A DNA stretch of 62,780 nt from Clostridia bacterium. GTDB taxonomy: Bacteria > Bacillota > Clostridia > Peptostreptococcales > JAAYPU01. The notes beneath the pieces are model-generated. The model searched no databases, had not been told where the DNA came from, and saw only the letters and a program-made list of their open reading frames with translations. The first letter of the stretch is position 1, and each line of letters starts with the position of its first letter. Position numbers and translations under genes: made by a program. Of this stretch, positions 52,826 to 62,511 are shown piece after piece. The stretch is from the NCBI GenBank assembly GCA_016278615.1, contig JADQBM010000018.1:1-62780 (forward strand), given 5' to 3'.

Positions 52826-53509
52826 TTATGCATCTTTACTTCTCACAAAATCCATAATAGAAGAAATTTTTTGTATTTCAAATTTTACTATGGATTTTTG
52901 CTCATCTAAAGTTCTACTTCTTTCTTCAATCACACTGTTATGGTTTGTTATTTCTTCTTTAAGTGCCTCTATTGCCTTTTTATTTTCACTTATTATATCC
53001 TCTAAGTCCATGGTGAAATTTTCTAAATATTGATTTAATAATTCAGATCGATCTCTGCCATCATTTAAGAGATCTGATAAATCAATGTGTGAAGCCTCTA
53101 GTAGACTATTTAAAGATTGCTTTTTAATTTCAATTGGCAGATTAGAGGGCAGTGCTTTCAAAAAATGATCAATAAGATAAACAGTATTGGTTGCAGTTCT
53201 AGGTGACAAGCTGTATATCGTATATATTTCATCAATAGAAAGTTTTTGAGCTTTGCTTTTTTGTTCAGGATTTAATAACTTATTTTCAGACATTGGAATA
53301 ACATTTGAACGGTTTGGTTCTTCATTTCTTTTATTGTTCTGCGGTTCTGACTGTTCTTCATCTGTTTGTTCCACTGCTTCAACAAGTCCAAGCTTCTCAA
53401 ATAATGATTTCTTTTTTCCTGTCGCATTTGTTGTGTCATATTCAGATACTTTTTCTGGTATAACATTGGTACCTAAATGGCTTTGATTTGAAAAATCTTC
53501 TTTTCCCAT
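52826..53509 (-). CDS. Cytoplasmic coiled-coil protein, partner of the OmpA-domain protein
   Basis: A 227-residue acidic protein with AAAGGAGG. Residues 1-90 are low-complexity and polar (NKRNEEPNRS). Residues 90-150 form a compact helical part (LSIDEIYTIYSLSPRTATNTVYLID), and 165-227 form a long coiled coil (ISENKKAIEALKEEITNHNSVIEERSRTLDEQ in part). There is no membrane segment or signal. No named family was recognised. The tight link with the OmpA-domain gene suggests a cell-envelope role. Confidence 0.6.
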   Translation of the reverse strand: MGKEDFSNQSHLGTNVIPEKVSEYDTTNATGKKKSLFEKLGLVEAVEQTDEEQSEPQNNKRNEEPNRSNVIPMSENKLLNPEQKSKAQKLSIDEIYTIYSLSPRTATNTVYLIDHFLKALPSNLPIEIKKQSLNSLLEASHIDLSDLLNDGRDRSELLNQYLENFTMDLEDIISENKKAIEALKEEITNHNSVIEERSRTLDEQKSIVKFEIQKISSIMDFVRSKDA

Positions 53510-53538
53510 CCGCTATCCTCCTTTGATAATTAAGATTA

Positions 53539-53569
53539 AGCAATGATATTTCCATTTCACATCATTGCT
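53539..53569. terminator. Stem-loop downstream of the RND operon
   Basis: AGCAATGAT / ATCATTGCT, 9-bp perfect arms, about 210 nt past the adaptor gene's stop and just before the coiled-coil gene. It might end the RND transcript or act in the leader of the next gene. The rest of 53570-53782 holds nothing evident. Confidence 0.45.
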
Positions 53570-53782
53570 TTGGATTTTAGTCAGTAAGTAATGGAACCAC
53601 ATGATAGATATAAGTATTGAAAGAAATAAATAATTTAGTCATCGTTATTTTTACTGTGCAGATTAAGTATACAAATTATTTTATATAATACTTATCTTAT
53701 AATAACAATGACGAAGTGTCAATTATTTATGGTTATTAGGTAATATTTCGTCGATATGTTGCATATTTTACGATTTATTCTT

Positions 53783-54808
53783 TCACTCACCTATCTCAAT
53801 TTTAGATTGATCTCTTAGCTTATTCTGACCGGATACAACAACCTCATCTTTTTCATCAATTCCAGATAGTATCTCTACACGATCTTTATTAATCATTCCA
53901 ATTTCAACTTTTGTCTTATGAGCTATCTTATTAGAAGCTACATAAACATAATGAATTTCGTCTTCTTCAATAACAGCATTTTTATCAATTGATAATGCCT
54001 TTTCCTTAATGTTGATGATAACTTCAATATCTACAAACATGCCTGCTTTTAATAGGTAATTCTCATTGTCTACTAATACCTTAATAGGATATGTCCCTGT
54101 ATTTATATCTGGAACAGGGCCTATAATAACAACTTTCCCCGTATAAGAATCTCCATTTTCTGTGATGACATTGACTTTTTGACCTTCCTTTATATTTTCT
54201 ATATCTCTTTCTGTAACACCCGTTTCTACATAAAGTTCACTAATATCTACTACCCGAAATAATTCCATGCCTGGAGAGACCCCTTGGCCGATCAAGACCT
54301 CTTTCGAACTAATAATGCCTGATAAGGGTGCTTTGATTTTGGAATATTCCAGATTTAGCTTTGCCAATTCATAGTCCTCTTTTAATGAATTGTACTGAGT
54401 TTGTAAAGATTCAAATTCAGACTTAGACACAGCCTCTTTTTCATAGAGCTCAATCATTCTATTATAGGTGTTCGTTATATTTTCGTAGGCCAATTCTGCT
54501 TTTTTAAAAGTCCTTGTGTAAGTCTCTGGCTCTATCTCACACAACACTTCATTAAGCTCAACCTGATTCCCTATATCTGAATTGATTTTTTCAATAACAC
54601 CACTCACTTTTGCTGTAATCACACCCTCATCCTTAGGTGTCAATGTGCCTGGTAATATTATTTTGTTTTCAAATGCCTGAAAAATGGGCTTTTCAGTTTT
54701 AACATAAAATATCTTCTCAGCCATTTCATCTGCATGGGCTTTGGTTTGTTCCCCACACCCACCTAATAACAAACTAAGTAGCAATAAGGCAATTATTATT
54801 TTCTTCAT
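53783..54808 (-). CDS. RND efflux adaptor (membrane-fusion) lipoprotein
   Basis: A 341-residue HlyD/MFP-type adaptor with a lipoprotein signal (LLLLSLLLGGC, Cys about 18). A lipoyl-like domain is followed by a coiled-coil hairpin (about residues 95-145), the second half of the lipoyl domain (KIKAPLSGIISSKEV) and barrel domains ending in VVVSGQNKLRDQSKIEIG. It links the pump to the exterior in Gram-positives without an outer membrane channel. Its start lies 3 nt after the RND gene stop. Confidence 0.92.
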   Translation of the reverse strand: MKKIIIALLLLSLLLGGCGEQTKAHADEMAEKIFYVKTEKPIFQAFENKIILPGTLTPKDEGVITAKVSGVIEKINSDIGNQVELNEVLCEIEPETYTRTFKKAELAYENITNTYNRMIELYEKEAVSKSEFESLQTQYNSLKEDYELAKLNLEYSKIKAPLSGIISSKEVLIGQGVSPGMELFRVVDISELYVETGVTERDIENIKEGQKVNVITENGDSYTGKVVIIGPVPDINTGTYPIKVLVDNENYLLKAGMFVDIEVIINIKEKALSIDKNAVIEEDEIHYVYVASNKIAHKTKVEIGMINKDRVEILSGIDEKDEVVVSGQNKLRDQSKIEIGE

Positions 54809-54811
54809 TTT

Positions 54812-57800
54812 CTATACCTCCAGTAAGGCTGTCACCTTTTTTTCTTTCTTTTCTTTTCTATAAATTTTAAATTTCTCAAGCAAAGTATAAATGATGGGCA
54901 CAAGGATTAGTGTTAAAAAACTTGCCATTAATAAACCAAATATAAGAGAATATCCCATAGGTGCAAAGAATTTGTTCTTTAATGTGATTGGCAAAATTCC
55001 ACCCATTGTGGTTATAGTGGTTGCTATTACAGGGATGACACGAGTCATTCCCGTCTCTTTAACGGCATCTAAAAGCTCATATCCATTCTTTCTCAGGTAA
55101 TTAATATAATCTATTAATACAATGGCATCATTAACTGCAATCCCTACTAATGCAATGACTCCGATAAAAGATACAAGACCAAAAGTATTTCCCGTGAGTA
55201 CCAACCCAGGAATTACCCCAATCAAAGCCATGGGGACGGACAATAATACAATGAGTGGCTGACTTAATGAATTAAATTGAACAGCCAAAATTGTAAAAAC
55301 AAGGATAACAGCTATTAGCATATTCATAAACATATCTGTGAAGGTTTCACTTATATCCTCAAACTCTCCACCAAAAAGCACTTCTACATCTTCTGGAAAT
55401 GAATAATTTTCTATCTTTGATTGAAATTCTTTCAGCGCATCAAGGGGTATTACCCCGTCGTGCACCTCCCCATAAACCACGACTTGTCTTTTTAAGTCTT
55501 CATGTTCAATGGTGGCAATACTCTTTGATTCAATAATTTCTGCAACTGCATTAAAGGGGACCTGGTTGCCTTGCATAGAATAAAAATATAAATTTTCAAT
55601 ATCTTGTTTGGTATTTAATTTATTATCAGATGTTTGGATAACAATATCTATATCATCCTGGTTGTTTCTGAATTTAGATGTATGAATCCCATTAATTGCA
55701 TTTCTAATGGTTGATGCCACCATCATATCATTTAAACCCAGATAAGCAGCTTTTTGTTTATTTATCTTTATCTGTAGTTCTGGAGACGAATCATTTAATG
55801 AAGTTGAAACATCTCGAACACCTGTGGTTTCTGATAGAATCTCTTTAAAATCTTCAGATGTGCTCTTTAGAGCATCCATATTACTCCCTCTTAGTTTAAT
55901 CGTTATGGGGTTACTTGATGGAGGCCCATCCTCAAGCTCAATCACTTTTATATCTGCTCCAGATATTGTTTTTATATCCTCTCTAATGAGATTAGCCAAC
56001 GCCATACTGCTGGTATCTCTGGCTTTTACATCTTTTAAATCAATGGTAATTCTTCCATATGTAGGATTGGATCCACCGCTCGTATCAAATTCATTATAGC
56101 TGTCGGCACCTGAAGTTCCAATATTAGCTGTAAAACTTTTAATCTCAGGGTATTTAAATAGTTTTTCTTCAACTTTCTCTGATATTTCAGAAGTTGTTTC
56201 AATAAGGGTTCCCACTGGGGTTTGAATGTCCACATATAATCGGTCATAATCTGAACTGGCAAACATCTCAATTTTAAGTATTCCTAAGGGAATCAAGGAA
56301 ATACTGAGTATAAATACTGCCGTAACAACTGCTATTACAGAAAACATTCTTTTTTTACTTCTTATAATCCCATATAGAAAATCACCATAACGTTCTATTA
56401 CACGAGATTGCTTTCCTTCCTTTTTATGAACAACTTTAAATTGCTTGATAAACATCCCTATGGAAAAAATTATAGCAAAGAAGACAGATAAAAACCCAAT
56501 TCCCGTTTCATTGTCCATAAAGGCATAGAGTGCTAATAGTGCAACAAAGACAACAGAAACAATCTTTCGAACTTTTTCTTTATTTGGCTTCGGCTTTTTA
56601 TTTTTATCCAGACGCTTTAGCCCTACAGAGCACAGTGAAGGTGTTATGATAATGGCTGCCACTAAAGAAGCAGATAGTGCAAACATAACTGTTATGGGAA
56701 TATCCTTAATAAAAGCACCCATAATGCCGCCTGTCAGTAGCATGGGGTAAAACGCAGCAAGAGTTGTCAAAGTCGATGCCGTAATGGCTGGTGCAATCTG
56801 ATTAGTACCTATATGAGATGCCAGTTTGGCCGTTAATCCTTTTTCTCTTAACCGGACAACATTTTCCATGATAACAATGGCATTGTCCACTAACATCCCA
56901 ACTGCAAGAACCAAAGAAAACAATGTAATGGTATTGAAAGTCATGCCATTACTCTTCATTAAACCGAAGGATGCGAAAATGGCTATGGGGATAATGAAGC
57001 TAACAATTAAAGCCTCCCTGAAACCGATAAATAAGAATAAAACAAGCATAACAAGGAGTAATCCCGACTTGGCATTATTAACCACTGCCCCTAATTCATC
57101 TTCTACATAAACGGAGGTATCCCCACTGATTGCCACCTGTAAATTTTCAGGATAAAGAATCCCTTCTTTTTCCTGCAAAAGATGATGTATTTTTTGACTT
57201 ACACTTATCACATCCGCCTCTTTTTTCTTTTTTATAGAAAGGGCTACTGTGCTTTCCATTGTAGGGTGCTCTGATTCTATTTCAAAGCTGGTTCTGGAGT
57301 AAGTGTCTCTGTCTTTATAATCATCTTCAATCCTTGCAATATCCCCTAAAAGTAAGGGCCTATTCTCAGAATAAGAAACCACGACACTCTCAAGCTCTCT
57401 TGCCTCTTTGAACTCACCTACTGTCCTAATGTTATAGTTCTTATTATCAATTTCCATGTCTCCACCAGGATAATTGATATTGGAATGCTCAATGGCAGAT
57501 TTTATCTGGTCTGTCGTGATACCGTATTGAGATAATTTTTGTGGATCTACAACAACACGTATTTCTCTTTCCAGTCCACCAATCACATCTACTTCAAGAA
57601 TTCCGCTTATTTTTTCAATTTCATCCTGAATGTCTTTAGCAAAATTAGTAAGCTCTATATCGCTGTATTCTCCAGATACATTCACAATCATAATGGGTGC
57701 ATTATTTGTTTCTAACTTCAAAACAACGGGATCTTCTATTTCTTTTGGAAGAGATGGTTTGACATCCGCAATAGCCTCTCTCATTTCATCCATTTTTTTA

Positions 57801-58174
57801 TCCATATCAACGCCTTGCTCAAATTCAATCCATAAATTTGATACGCCATAGGAAGAATAAGAGTCTAGTCTCTTAATATCCTCCAAATCATTAATCTTTT
57901 TTTCCACTTTATCTGAAATTAATTTTTCTACTTCTTCAGGTGCAGCGCCGATATACGGAATGGATATATACCCATAGGGCAACGTGATTTCCGGCTGCAG
58001 TTCTCTCTTTAATGAAGTAAATGAATAAGCTCCCCAAATTAATACAGCTATAACAAGTAAAAATACAATTCTATATCTTTCAATAAAGAATCCGGATATC
58101 TTACCAATTATATTTATATCCTGACTTAGCTCAGGAATATCTTCATGTGTTTTTTTGTTGTCTTCATACGACAT
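54812..58174 (-). CDS. RND-family efflux permease
   Basis: A full 1120-residue RND protein with 12 helices in two halves, two large extracellular loops and the family motif VLAVGMLVDNAIVIMENVVRLRE in TM4 (the two acidic residues for proton relay), mirrored by GVIALVGIAVNDAIVLIDYINYLR in the second half. It resembles the AcrB/SwrC branch, which exports drugs, lipopeptides or bile acids. The substrate cannot be told. The operon has no regulator within the window. Confidence 0.95.
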   Translation of the reverse strand: MSYEDNKKTHEDIPELSQDINIIGKISGFFIERYRIVFLLVIAVLIWGAYSFTSLKRELQPEITLPYGYISIPYIGAAPEEVEKLISDKVEKKINDLEDIKRLDSYSSYGVSNLWIEFEQGVDMDKKMDEMREAIADVKPSLPKEIEDPVVLKLETNNAPIMIVNVSGEYSDIELTNFAKDIQDEIEKISGILEVDVIGGLEREIRVVVDPQKLSQYGITTDQIKSAIEHSNINYPGGDMEIDNKNYNIRTVGEFKEARELESVVVSYSENRPLLLGDIARIEDDYKDRDTYSRTSFEIESEHPTMESTVALSIKKKKEADVISVSQKIHHLLQEKEGILYPENLQVAISGDTSVYVEDELGAVVNNAKSGLLLVMLVLFLFIGFREALIVSFIIPIAIFASFGLMKSNGMTFNTITLFSLVLAVGMLVDNAIVIMENVVRLREKGLTAKLASHIGTNQIAPAITASTLTTLAAFYPMLLTGGIMGAFIKDIPITVMFALSASLVAAIIITPSLCSVGLKRLDKNKKPKPNKEKVRKIVSVVFVALLALYAFMDNETGIGFLSVFFAIIFSIGMFIKQFKVVHKKEGKQSRVIERYGDFLYGIIRSKKRMFSVIAVVTAVFILSISLIPLGILKIEMFASSDYDRLYVDIQTPVGTLIETTSEISEKVEEKLFKYPEIKSFTANIGTSGADSYNEFDTSGGSNPTYGRITIDLKDVKARDTSSMALANLIREDIKTISGADIKVIELEDGPPSSNPITIKLRGSNMDALKSTSEDFKEILSETTGVRDVSTSLNDSSPELQIKINKQKAAYLGLNDMMVASTIRNAINGIHTSKFRNNQDDIDIVIQTSDNKLNTKQDIENLYFYSMQGNQVPFNAVAEIIESKSIATIEHEDLKRQVVVYGEVHDGVIPLDALKEFQSKIENYSFPEDVEVLFGGEFEDISETFTDMFMNMLIAVILVFTILAVQFNSLSQPLIVLLSVPMALIGVIPGLVLTGNTFGLVSFIGVIALVGIAVNDAIVLIDYINYLRKNGYELLDAVKETGMTRVIPVIATTITTMGGILPITLKNKFFAPMGYSLIFGLLMASFLTLILVPIIYTLLEKFKIYRKEKKEKKVTALLEV

Positions 58175-58408
58175 TGTAAAGTCACTCCTTTTATAAAATT
58201 TTCAACGTATATAAATATACATGGAAGAATTATACTTTACAATAGAATTGCTAAATATTTAACATAACTCTAACATTAAAATGGAAAACGTTTACTTTGC
58301 TGAAAAAAGGACATGTTAAATAATAAAAAACATATAAAAAGCAGGATTTGAAATTACTTCAAAATCCCACCTTCGTTATTCACTGTTCATTATTCACTGT
58401 TCAATTAT

Positions 58409-58765
58409 TAACTCAACTTTCCCAACAGAAAGGTAAAGGGACACACCTTTCGCTTAAGGGTCTATCTTTCTAAGGAATGTCCCTGGTCTATAAATTGTAC
58501 TTTCAATGTTGAAAGAGATGTTTAATGTATTTATTAGCAGGTTTGCATTTGTTTTTGCAGAAAATTTCGATTAAGGGACTTAAATAATTATTTACTGTAA
58601 AAACCGGTCCCTACATCACATTTTGCATGAATTTAGCGTACCGCGTCTTTGCTGAAGCTTAATCCTATCTTAAGGGTTCGTTTGCAAAACAAAAATAAAT
58701 GCATTGAACGTCTCCCATGTAACTGGAACAATTAAATTAGCTTTCGTGGTGGGAAAGTTGAGTTA
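58409..58765. mobile_element. MITE-like element with perfect 16-bp terminal repeats
   Basis: TAACTCAACTTTCCCA at 58409-58424 is the exact reverse complement of 58750-58765. The 357-bp interior has no gene and includes the hairpin AAGGGACACACCTTT...AAGGAATGTCCC. A truncated copy lies at 41901-41982. Its right end supplies the TAA stop codon of the saccharopine-dehydrogenase-like gene. The left side abuts ATTCACTGTTCATT repeats (58377-58403). Confidence 0.75.
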
Positions 58766-60049
58766 TTCATTATATAACGGTGCTTCAAGGATTTTTTTGT
58801 CCAGCATTCTTTTATACTCAGAATCCATCTCCATAAGTCCAGCATAGTAATCATATTCCCCCATTAACTTAATGTAGGGGTCTGGGTCAAACTCTTCTGG
58901 GCAAAAAACGCCATTACCTTTCCAGGTGCCTTTTGCAATGAGTTCCATGGCAATAACTGGATTAAAAGCTGTCTGCCCCACTACAGCCTGGGAGCCAATC
59001 CTTGTCATGATTTCTTCGTTGTCTGTTACCTGATAAATGAATACCTTTCTTTCATATCCATCCTTCTTCCCCGACACATAAGCACCCACACAAACTTTTC
59101 CCTTCATTTTATCCGCCACTTCTGTTGGACTGGGTGCAATCTTTGCGACCAAGTCCCTTGGAGTAAAATCTGTTCCTTCGACTTTAGTGTGCTTATCATC
59201 CAGGTTAAGGGCTCTAATATCTTTAAGTAATTTAATAAAATCATCACCAAGTCCATACTTAAAAGTAACCTTCTTACAGCCCTTTCCAATATGTCTTGGA
59301 AGCATTACTACTTCTTCATGTTCTACATTGACCAGCTCTTGTTCTCCAATTCCAGCGGGAAAATTAAAGACTTCTTTATCTGTAAAAGGCTCTTTGGTAT
59401 ACCAACCTTTTTCTTTTTCCCAAAGAAAGGGAGGATTCAAACATTCGTCTATAGAAGTCCAAATTGAAAAGCCAAAGGTTACATCATATCCTTCCACAAC
59501 GATATTTCCGCCATCTTTTATACTTATTTCTTCAATTTCATCAAAGAAATGCTTTTCTGCATATCGTGCAAAAACATTGGCTGCTCCAGGATCTATTCCC
59601 ATGCCAATCAAAGCCATTAGTTCTTTTTGCTTCCATGCTTCATGTCTCTCAAATTGGTAATCGCCCATTTTAATATTGGTTTTATTATAGGGGTCTTCAG
59701 GATGTGGCACTGACAAAGTAGTCGCCGTATCCATATAATTTTTATTGCATTGAAAAGCAGTATCAAAAATAGACTCATTTAATGACGGGTCACAGCCATT
59801 AAAAATAAGATCTACATCATATTTCTCAATTAATCTAATAATTTCTTCCTTGTTTTTTGCATCTACTTGTTCTGGGGGGAACCTTTTGGGGTCTCCTAAT
59901 ATTTCTGATAATTTCTCAGCTCTGGATAGTGTACGATTGGACAAAACCATTTGTTCTATCCATTCACCCTTTGGATCACGTTCCTTCACAATCTTAGCTA
60001 CTGCTGAGCCAACCCCTCCGGTTCCAATAATAAGCACTTTCATTTTCAC
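58763..60049 (-). CDS. Saccharopine dehydrogenase-like protein
   Basis: A 428-residue two-domain oxidoreductase with the nucleotide motif GTGGVGSAVAKIV at residues 8-20 and the family segments NGCDPSLNESIFDTA, GMGIDPGAANVFA and VVGQTAFNPVIAMELIAKGTWKGNGVFCPEEFDP at the C-terminus (quoted in part). Members include saccharopine and carboxynorspermidine dehydrogenases; the latter makes polyamines in gut bacteria. No partner enzyme lies nearby to choose between them. The last codon is next to the terminal repeat of a MITE-like element. Confidence 0.85.
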   Translation of the reverse strand: MKMKVLIIGTGGVGSAVAKIVKERDPKGEWIEQMVLSNRTLSRAEKLSEILGDPKRFPPEQVDAKNKEEIIRLIEKYDVDLIFNGCDPSLNESIFDTAFQCNKNYMDTATTLSVPHPEDPYNKTNIKMGDYQFERHEAWKQKELMALIGMGIDPGAANVFARYAEKHFFDEIEEISIKDGGNIVVEGYDVTFGFSIWTSIDECLNPPFLWEKEKGWYTKEPFTDKEVFNFPAGIGEQELVNVEHEEVVMLPRHIGKGCKKVTFKYGLGDDFIKLLKDIRALNLDDKHTKVEGTDFTPRDLVAKIAPSPTEVADKMKGKVCVGAYVSGKKDGYERKVFIYQVTDNEEIMTRIGSQAVVGQTAFNPVIAMELIAKGTWKGNGVFCPEEFDPDPYIKLMGEYDYYAGLMEMDSEYKRMLDKKILEAPLYNE

Positions 60050-60144
60050 ACCTCCATATTTAAATGATTTATATATTTTAACCTTTTTGGAATGTCATTA
60101 TCCTTTAATGTATTAAAACTCCCAGTGATGATCCATATTGAATA

Positions 60145-60918
60145 TTATTGCTTACCCATTTCCTCCTTTGCAAGAGCGTTTAATGGAACATAATACTTAG
60201 AGTAACGGTTCCTCTGCTTATCTGAATACAACCCTTTTTTGTCCTTTACCATAACTGTTGCTCTCTTATTAATTTTATAAAGGACACCTTTAAGTTTATG
60301 GTCTTCAAAATCAAAACAAACTACATCTCCTATTTTTAAACCTAAATTTTCATAGACAATTTGCTTTTGCGTAGGCAGTTTATGATAACTTTCGGTGTGT
60401 CCGAATAAATTAAATGCCATTTCTTTAAATCGCTTTCCTTTACAGCTTGATTTGTGATACAAAGCAAATTCTAAAACATGACACAACTCATGCTCGAAAA
60501 CAAGTTGGAGCGCTTCAAGGCCACTATGGGTCTTTATGCCACTTACCATCTTATCCCCTTTTAGTGCGTCGTAATTAAAAAAGAAATTCACACCGATTCT
60601 AATTTCAATGATAAATTCCTCTTGTGTGAATGGTTGGCGTTTTTTAGGACAAAGTGTCAGCCCCGCACTACGGGTCATTCTTTTTGAAAGTGAAAACTTA
60701 ATTTTTCCCTTAAAGCACTCTTTAAACCAATGGTCAAAAAAAATTCGGTCATATAGACTCAACAGCAAACACATATCCTCTGTAGAAATAACACGTAAAC
60801 TGTTTTCATCTTTAATATTTGCCGAATCTTGAATGAATTGTTTTCTAATATCATAACGCCTGGAAACGATGGTTTCTTCAATTTGTTTTATCTTTAAAAA
60901 CGCGCACATATCTAACAT
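60145..60918 (-). CDS. SprT-like zinc-metallopeptidase-like protein
   Basis: The ATG at 60918 is chosen because the longer frame overlaps pncB and lacks a box. The product of about 257 residues has the SprT-like motif FEHELCHVLEF (HExxH) at about residues 132-142, preceded by FDHWFKECF and KIKFSLSKRMTRSAGLT, as in SprT proteins; a further H in FGHTESYH could be the third ligand. The C-terminal 60 residues are a basic beta-rich part (LKIGDVVCFDFEDHKLKGVLYKINKRATV in part), like an SH3-type fold. SprT-type proteins are linked to DNA-protein crosslink repair, not proven here. Confidence 0.75.
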   Translation of the reverse strand: MLDMCAFLKIKQIEETIVSRRYDIRKQFIQDSANIKDENSLRVISTEDMCLLLSLYDRIFFDHWFKECFKGKIKFSLSKRMTRSAGLTLCPKKRQPFTQEEFIIEIRIGVNFFFNYDALKGDKMVSGIKTHSGLEALQLVFEHELCHVLEFALYHKSSCKGKRFKEMAFNLFGHTESYHKLPTQKQIVYENLGLKIGDVVCFDFEDHKLKGVLYKINKRATVMVKDKKGLYSDKQRNRYSKYYVPLNALAKEEMGKQ

Positions 60919-60946
60919 TTTTTTATTCTTTGTCTCCCTTTTTTTA

Positions 60947-62395
60947 TTAATGACTTGTTTCTTCCAGTAATTTTTCTTTAACCTTCCACAAATTTTCAGA
61001 TAGATCCACATAGTACCTATGGGGATTTTCAAATCTTTTTACCTCATCCCACAAATTATCCACCTGATTCTTGCAATCTTTCTTGATATTTTCCAGATTA
61101 GGCGCATCATAAATACATGTGCCATTTTCAAAGATTTTAACTAAAAGCTTTTTAGCATAAAAATTTGAGATTCTTTTTCTTTTCCATGTATGATTGGGGT
61201 CAAATATCTCGTAATCTTTTGAATCATCAATGACTTCATCGGCTAAAGTTATCACATCTGCCATAGCTTTACCCGTTTGATTATCAAAAAATCGCCATAC
61301 TTGTTTGAATCCAGGATTCGTAATTTTGGAGACATTTTCACTAAGCTTAATCTTAGGAATTTCTTTGCCGTTCTCTTCAATAGCCACAAGCTTATAGACA
61401 CCTCCAAAAACGGGTTCAGACTTGGATGTAATAAGGCGTTCCCCTACTCCAAACATGTCCACTTCTGCACCCTGAAGCAAAATATCTCTAATAATATATT
61501 CATCCAAGGAATTGGATGCAATAATCTTACAGTCAGAAAATCCTGAATCATCAAGCATCTTTCTGGCTTCCTTTGAAAGATATGTAATATCACCACTGTC
61601 AATTCGAATGCCTTTGGGTCTACATCCTAATGGAATAATGATTTCATTAAAAGTTTTTATTGCATTGGGAATCCCCATTTTCAATACATTATAAGTGTCC
61701 ACCAGCAAAGTGCAATTATCTGGATATATCTTTGCATAAGCCCGAAAAGCCTCCAACTCTGATGGAAACATTTGAATCCAACTGTGTGCCATGGTCCCAG
61801 ATGCAGGAATATGATAATCTCTGTCTGCAATGGTACATGCCGAGGCAATACAGCCTCCAATATAGGCTGCTCTCGCGCCAAAAATGGCGCCATCATATCC
61901 TTGTGCTCGCCGAGACCCAAATTCCATAACAGGTCTTCCCTGCGCCGCCCTAACAATACGATTCGCCTTGGTAGCAATAAGACTTTGATGATTAATGGTT
62001 AATAGTACCATTGTTTCAATAAACTGTGCCTCTATGGCAGGTCCTCTTACAGTAATAATGGGCTCATTGGGAAAAATAGGTGTCCCTTCTGGAATTGCCC
62101 AGACATCACATGAAAATTTAAAAGTTCTCAAATATTCCAGAAAATCATCACTGAAAATATTTTTGCCTCTCAAATAGGTCAAGTCTTCTTCATTGAATTT
62201 CAAATTTTTTAAATAAGCAATTAATTGTTCAACTCCAGACATTATTGCGAATCCACCCTTATCAGGCACTTGTCTAAAAAACATATCAAAATAGGCTGGT
62301 TTATCCTTTAATCCGTTTAAAAAGTAACCATTTGACATGGTTAGTTCATAAAAATCTGTTAACATCGTCAAATTGGGTGACTGATGTGTACTCAT
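60947..62395 (-). CDS. pncB: Nicotinate phosphoribosyltransferase
   Basis: Joins nicotinate with PRPP for NAD salvage. The 482-residue protein has LTMLTDFYELTMSNGYF at the start, GSRRAQGYDGAIFGARAAYIGG (the catalytic loop, quoted in part), SGTMAHSWIQMF with a conserved His, and FGVGERLITSKSEPVFGGVYKLV later. Length is normal for the 480-residue class. TAAGGAGG is 8 nt before the ATG. Confidence 0.96.
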   Translation of the reverse strand: MSTHQSPNLTMLTDFYELTMSNGYFLNGLKDKPAYFDMFFRQVPDKGGFAIMSGVEQLIAYLKNLKFNEEDLTYLRGKNIFSDDFLEYLRTFKFSCDVWAIPEGTPIFPNEPIITVRGPAIEAQFIETMVLLTINHQSLIATKANRIVRAAQGRPVMEFGSRRAQGYDGAIFGARAAYIGGCIASACTIADRDYHIPASGTMAHSWIQMFPSELEAFRAYAKIYPDNCTLLVDTYNVLKMGIPNAIKTFNEIIIPLGCRPKGIRIDSGDITYLSKEARKMLDDSGFSDCKIIASNSLDEYIIRDILLQGAEVDMFGVGERLITSKSEPVFGGVYKLVAIEENGKEIPKIKLSENVSKITNPGFKQVWRFFDNQTGKAMADVITLADEVIDDSKDYEIFDPNHTWKRKRISNFYAKKLLVKIFENGTCIYDAPNLENIKKDCKNQVDNLWDEVKRFENPHRYYVDLSENLWKVKEKLLEETSH

Positions 62396-62421
62396 GGCAA
62401 GCGCCTCCTTAGTACATCCAT

Positions 62422-62453
62422 ATTCTACATATTCTACATATTCTACATATTCT
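62422..62453. repeat. 9-bp tandem repeat before pncB
   Basis: Three and a half units of ATTCTACAT, 27 nt upstream of the pncB start. It may modulate promoter or leader spacing, but no clear promoter was found. Confidence 0.8.
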
Positions 62454-62511
62454 TTAACACGTATTATATCACTTATTCGTCATCGAGGAAAAACTGTTTT
62501 ATATCGCATTA

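Noticed and set aside
54891-57851. Plus-strand open frames across the RND permease gene
   Set aside because: Antisense shadows with no start signals; the permease is complete on the minus strand.
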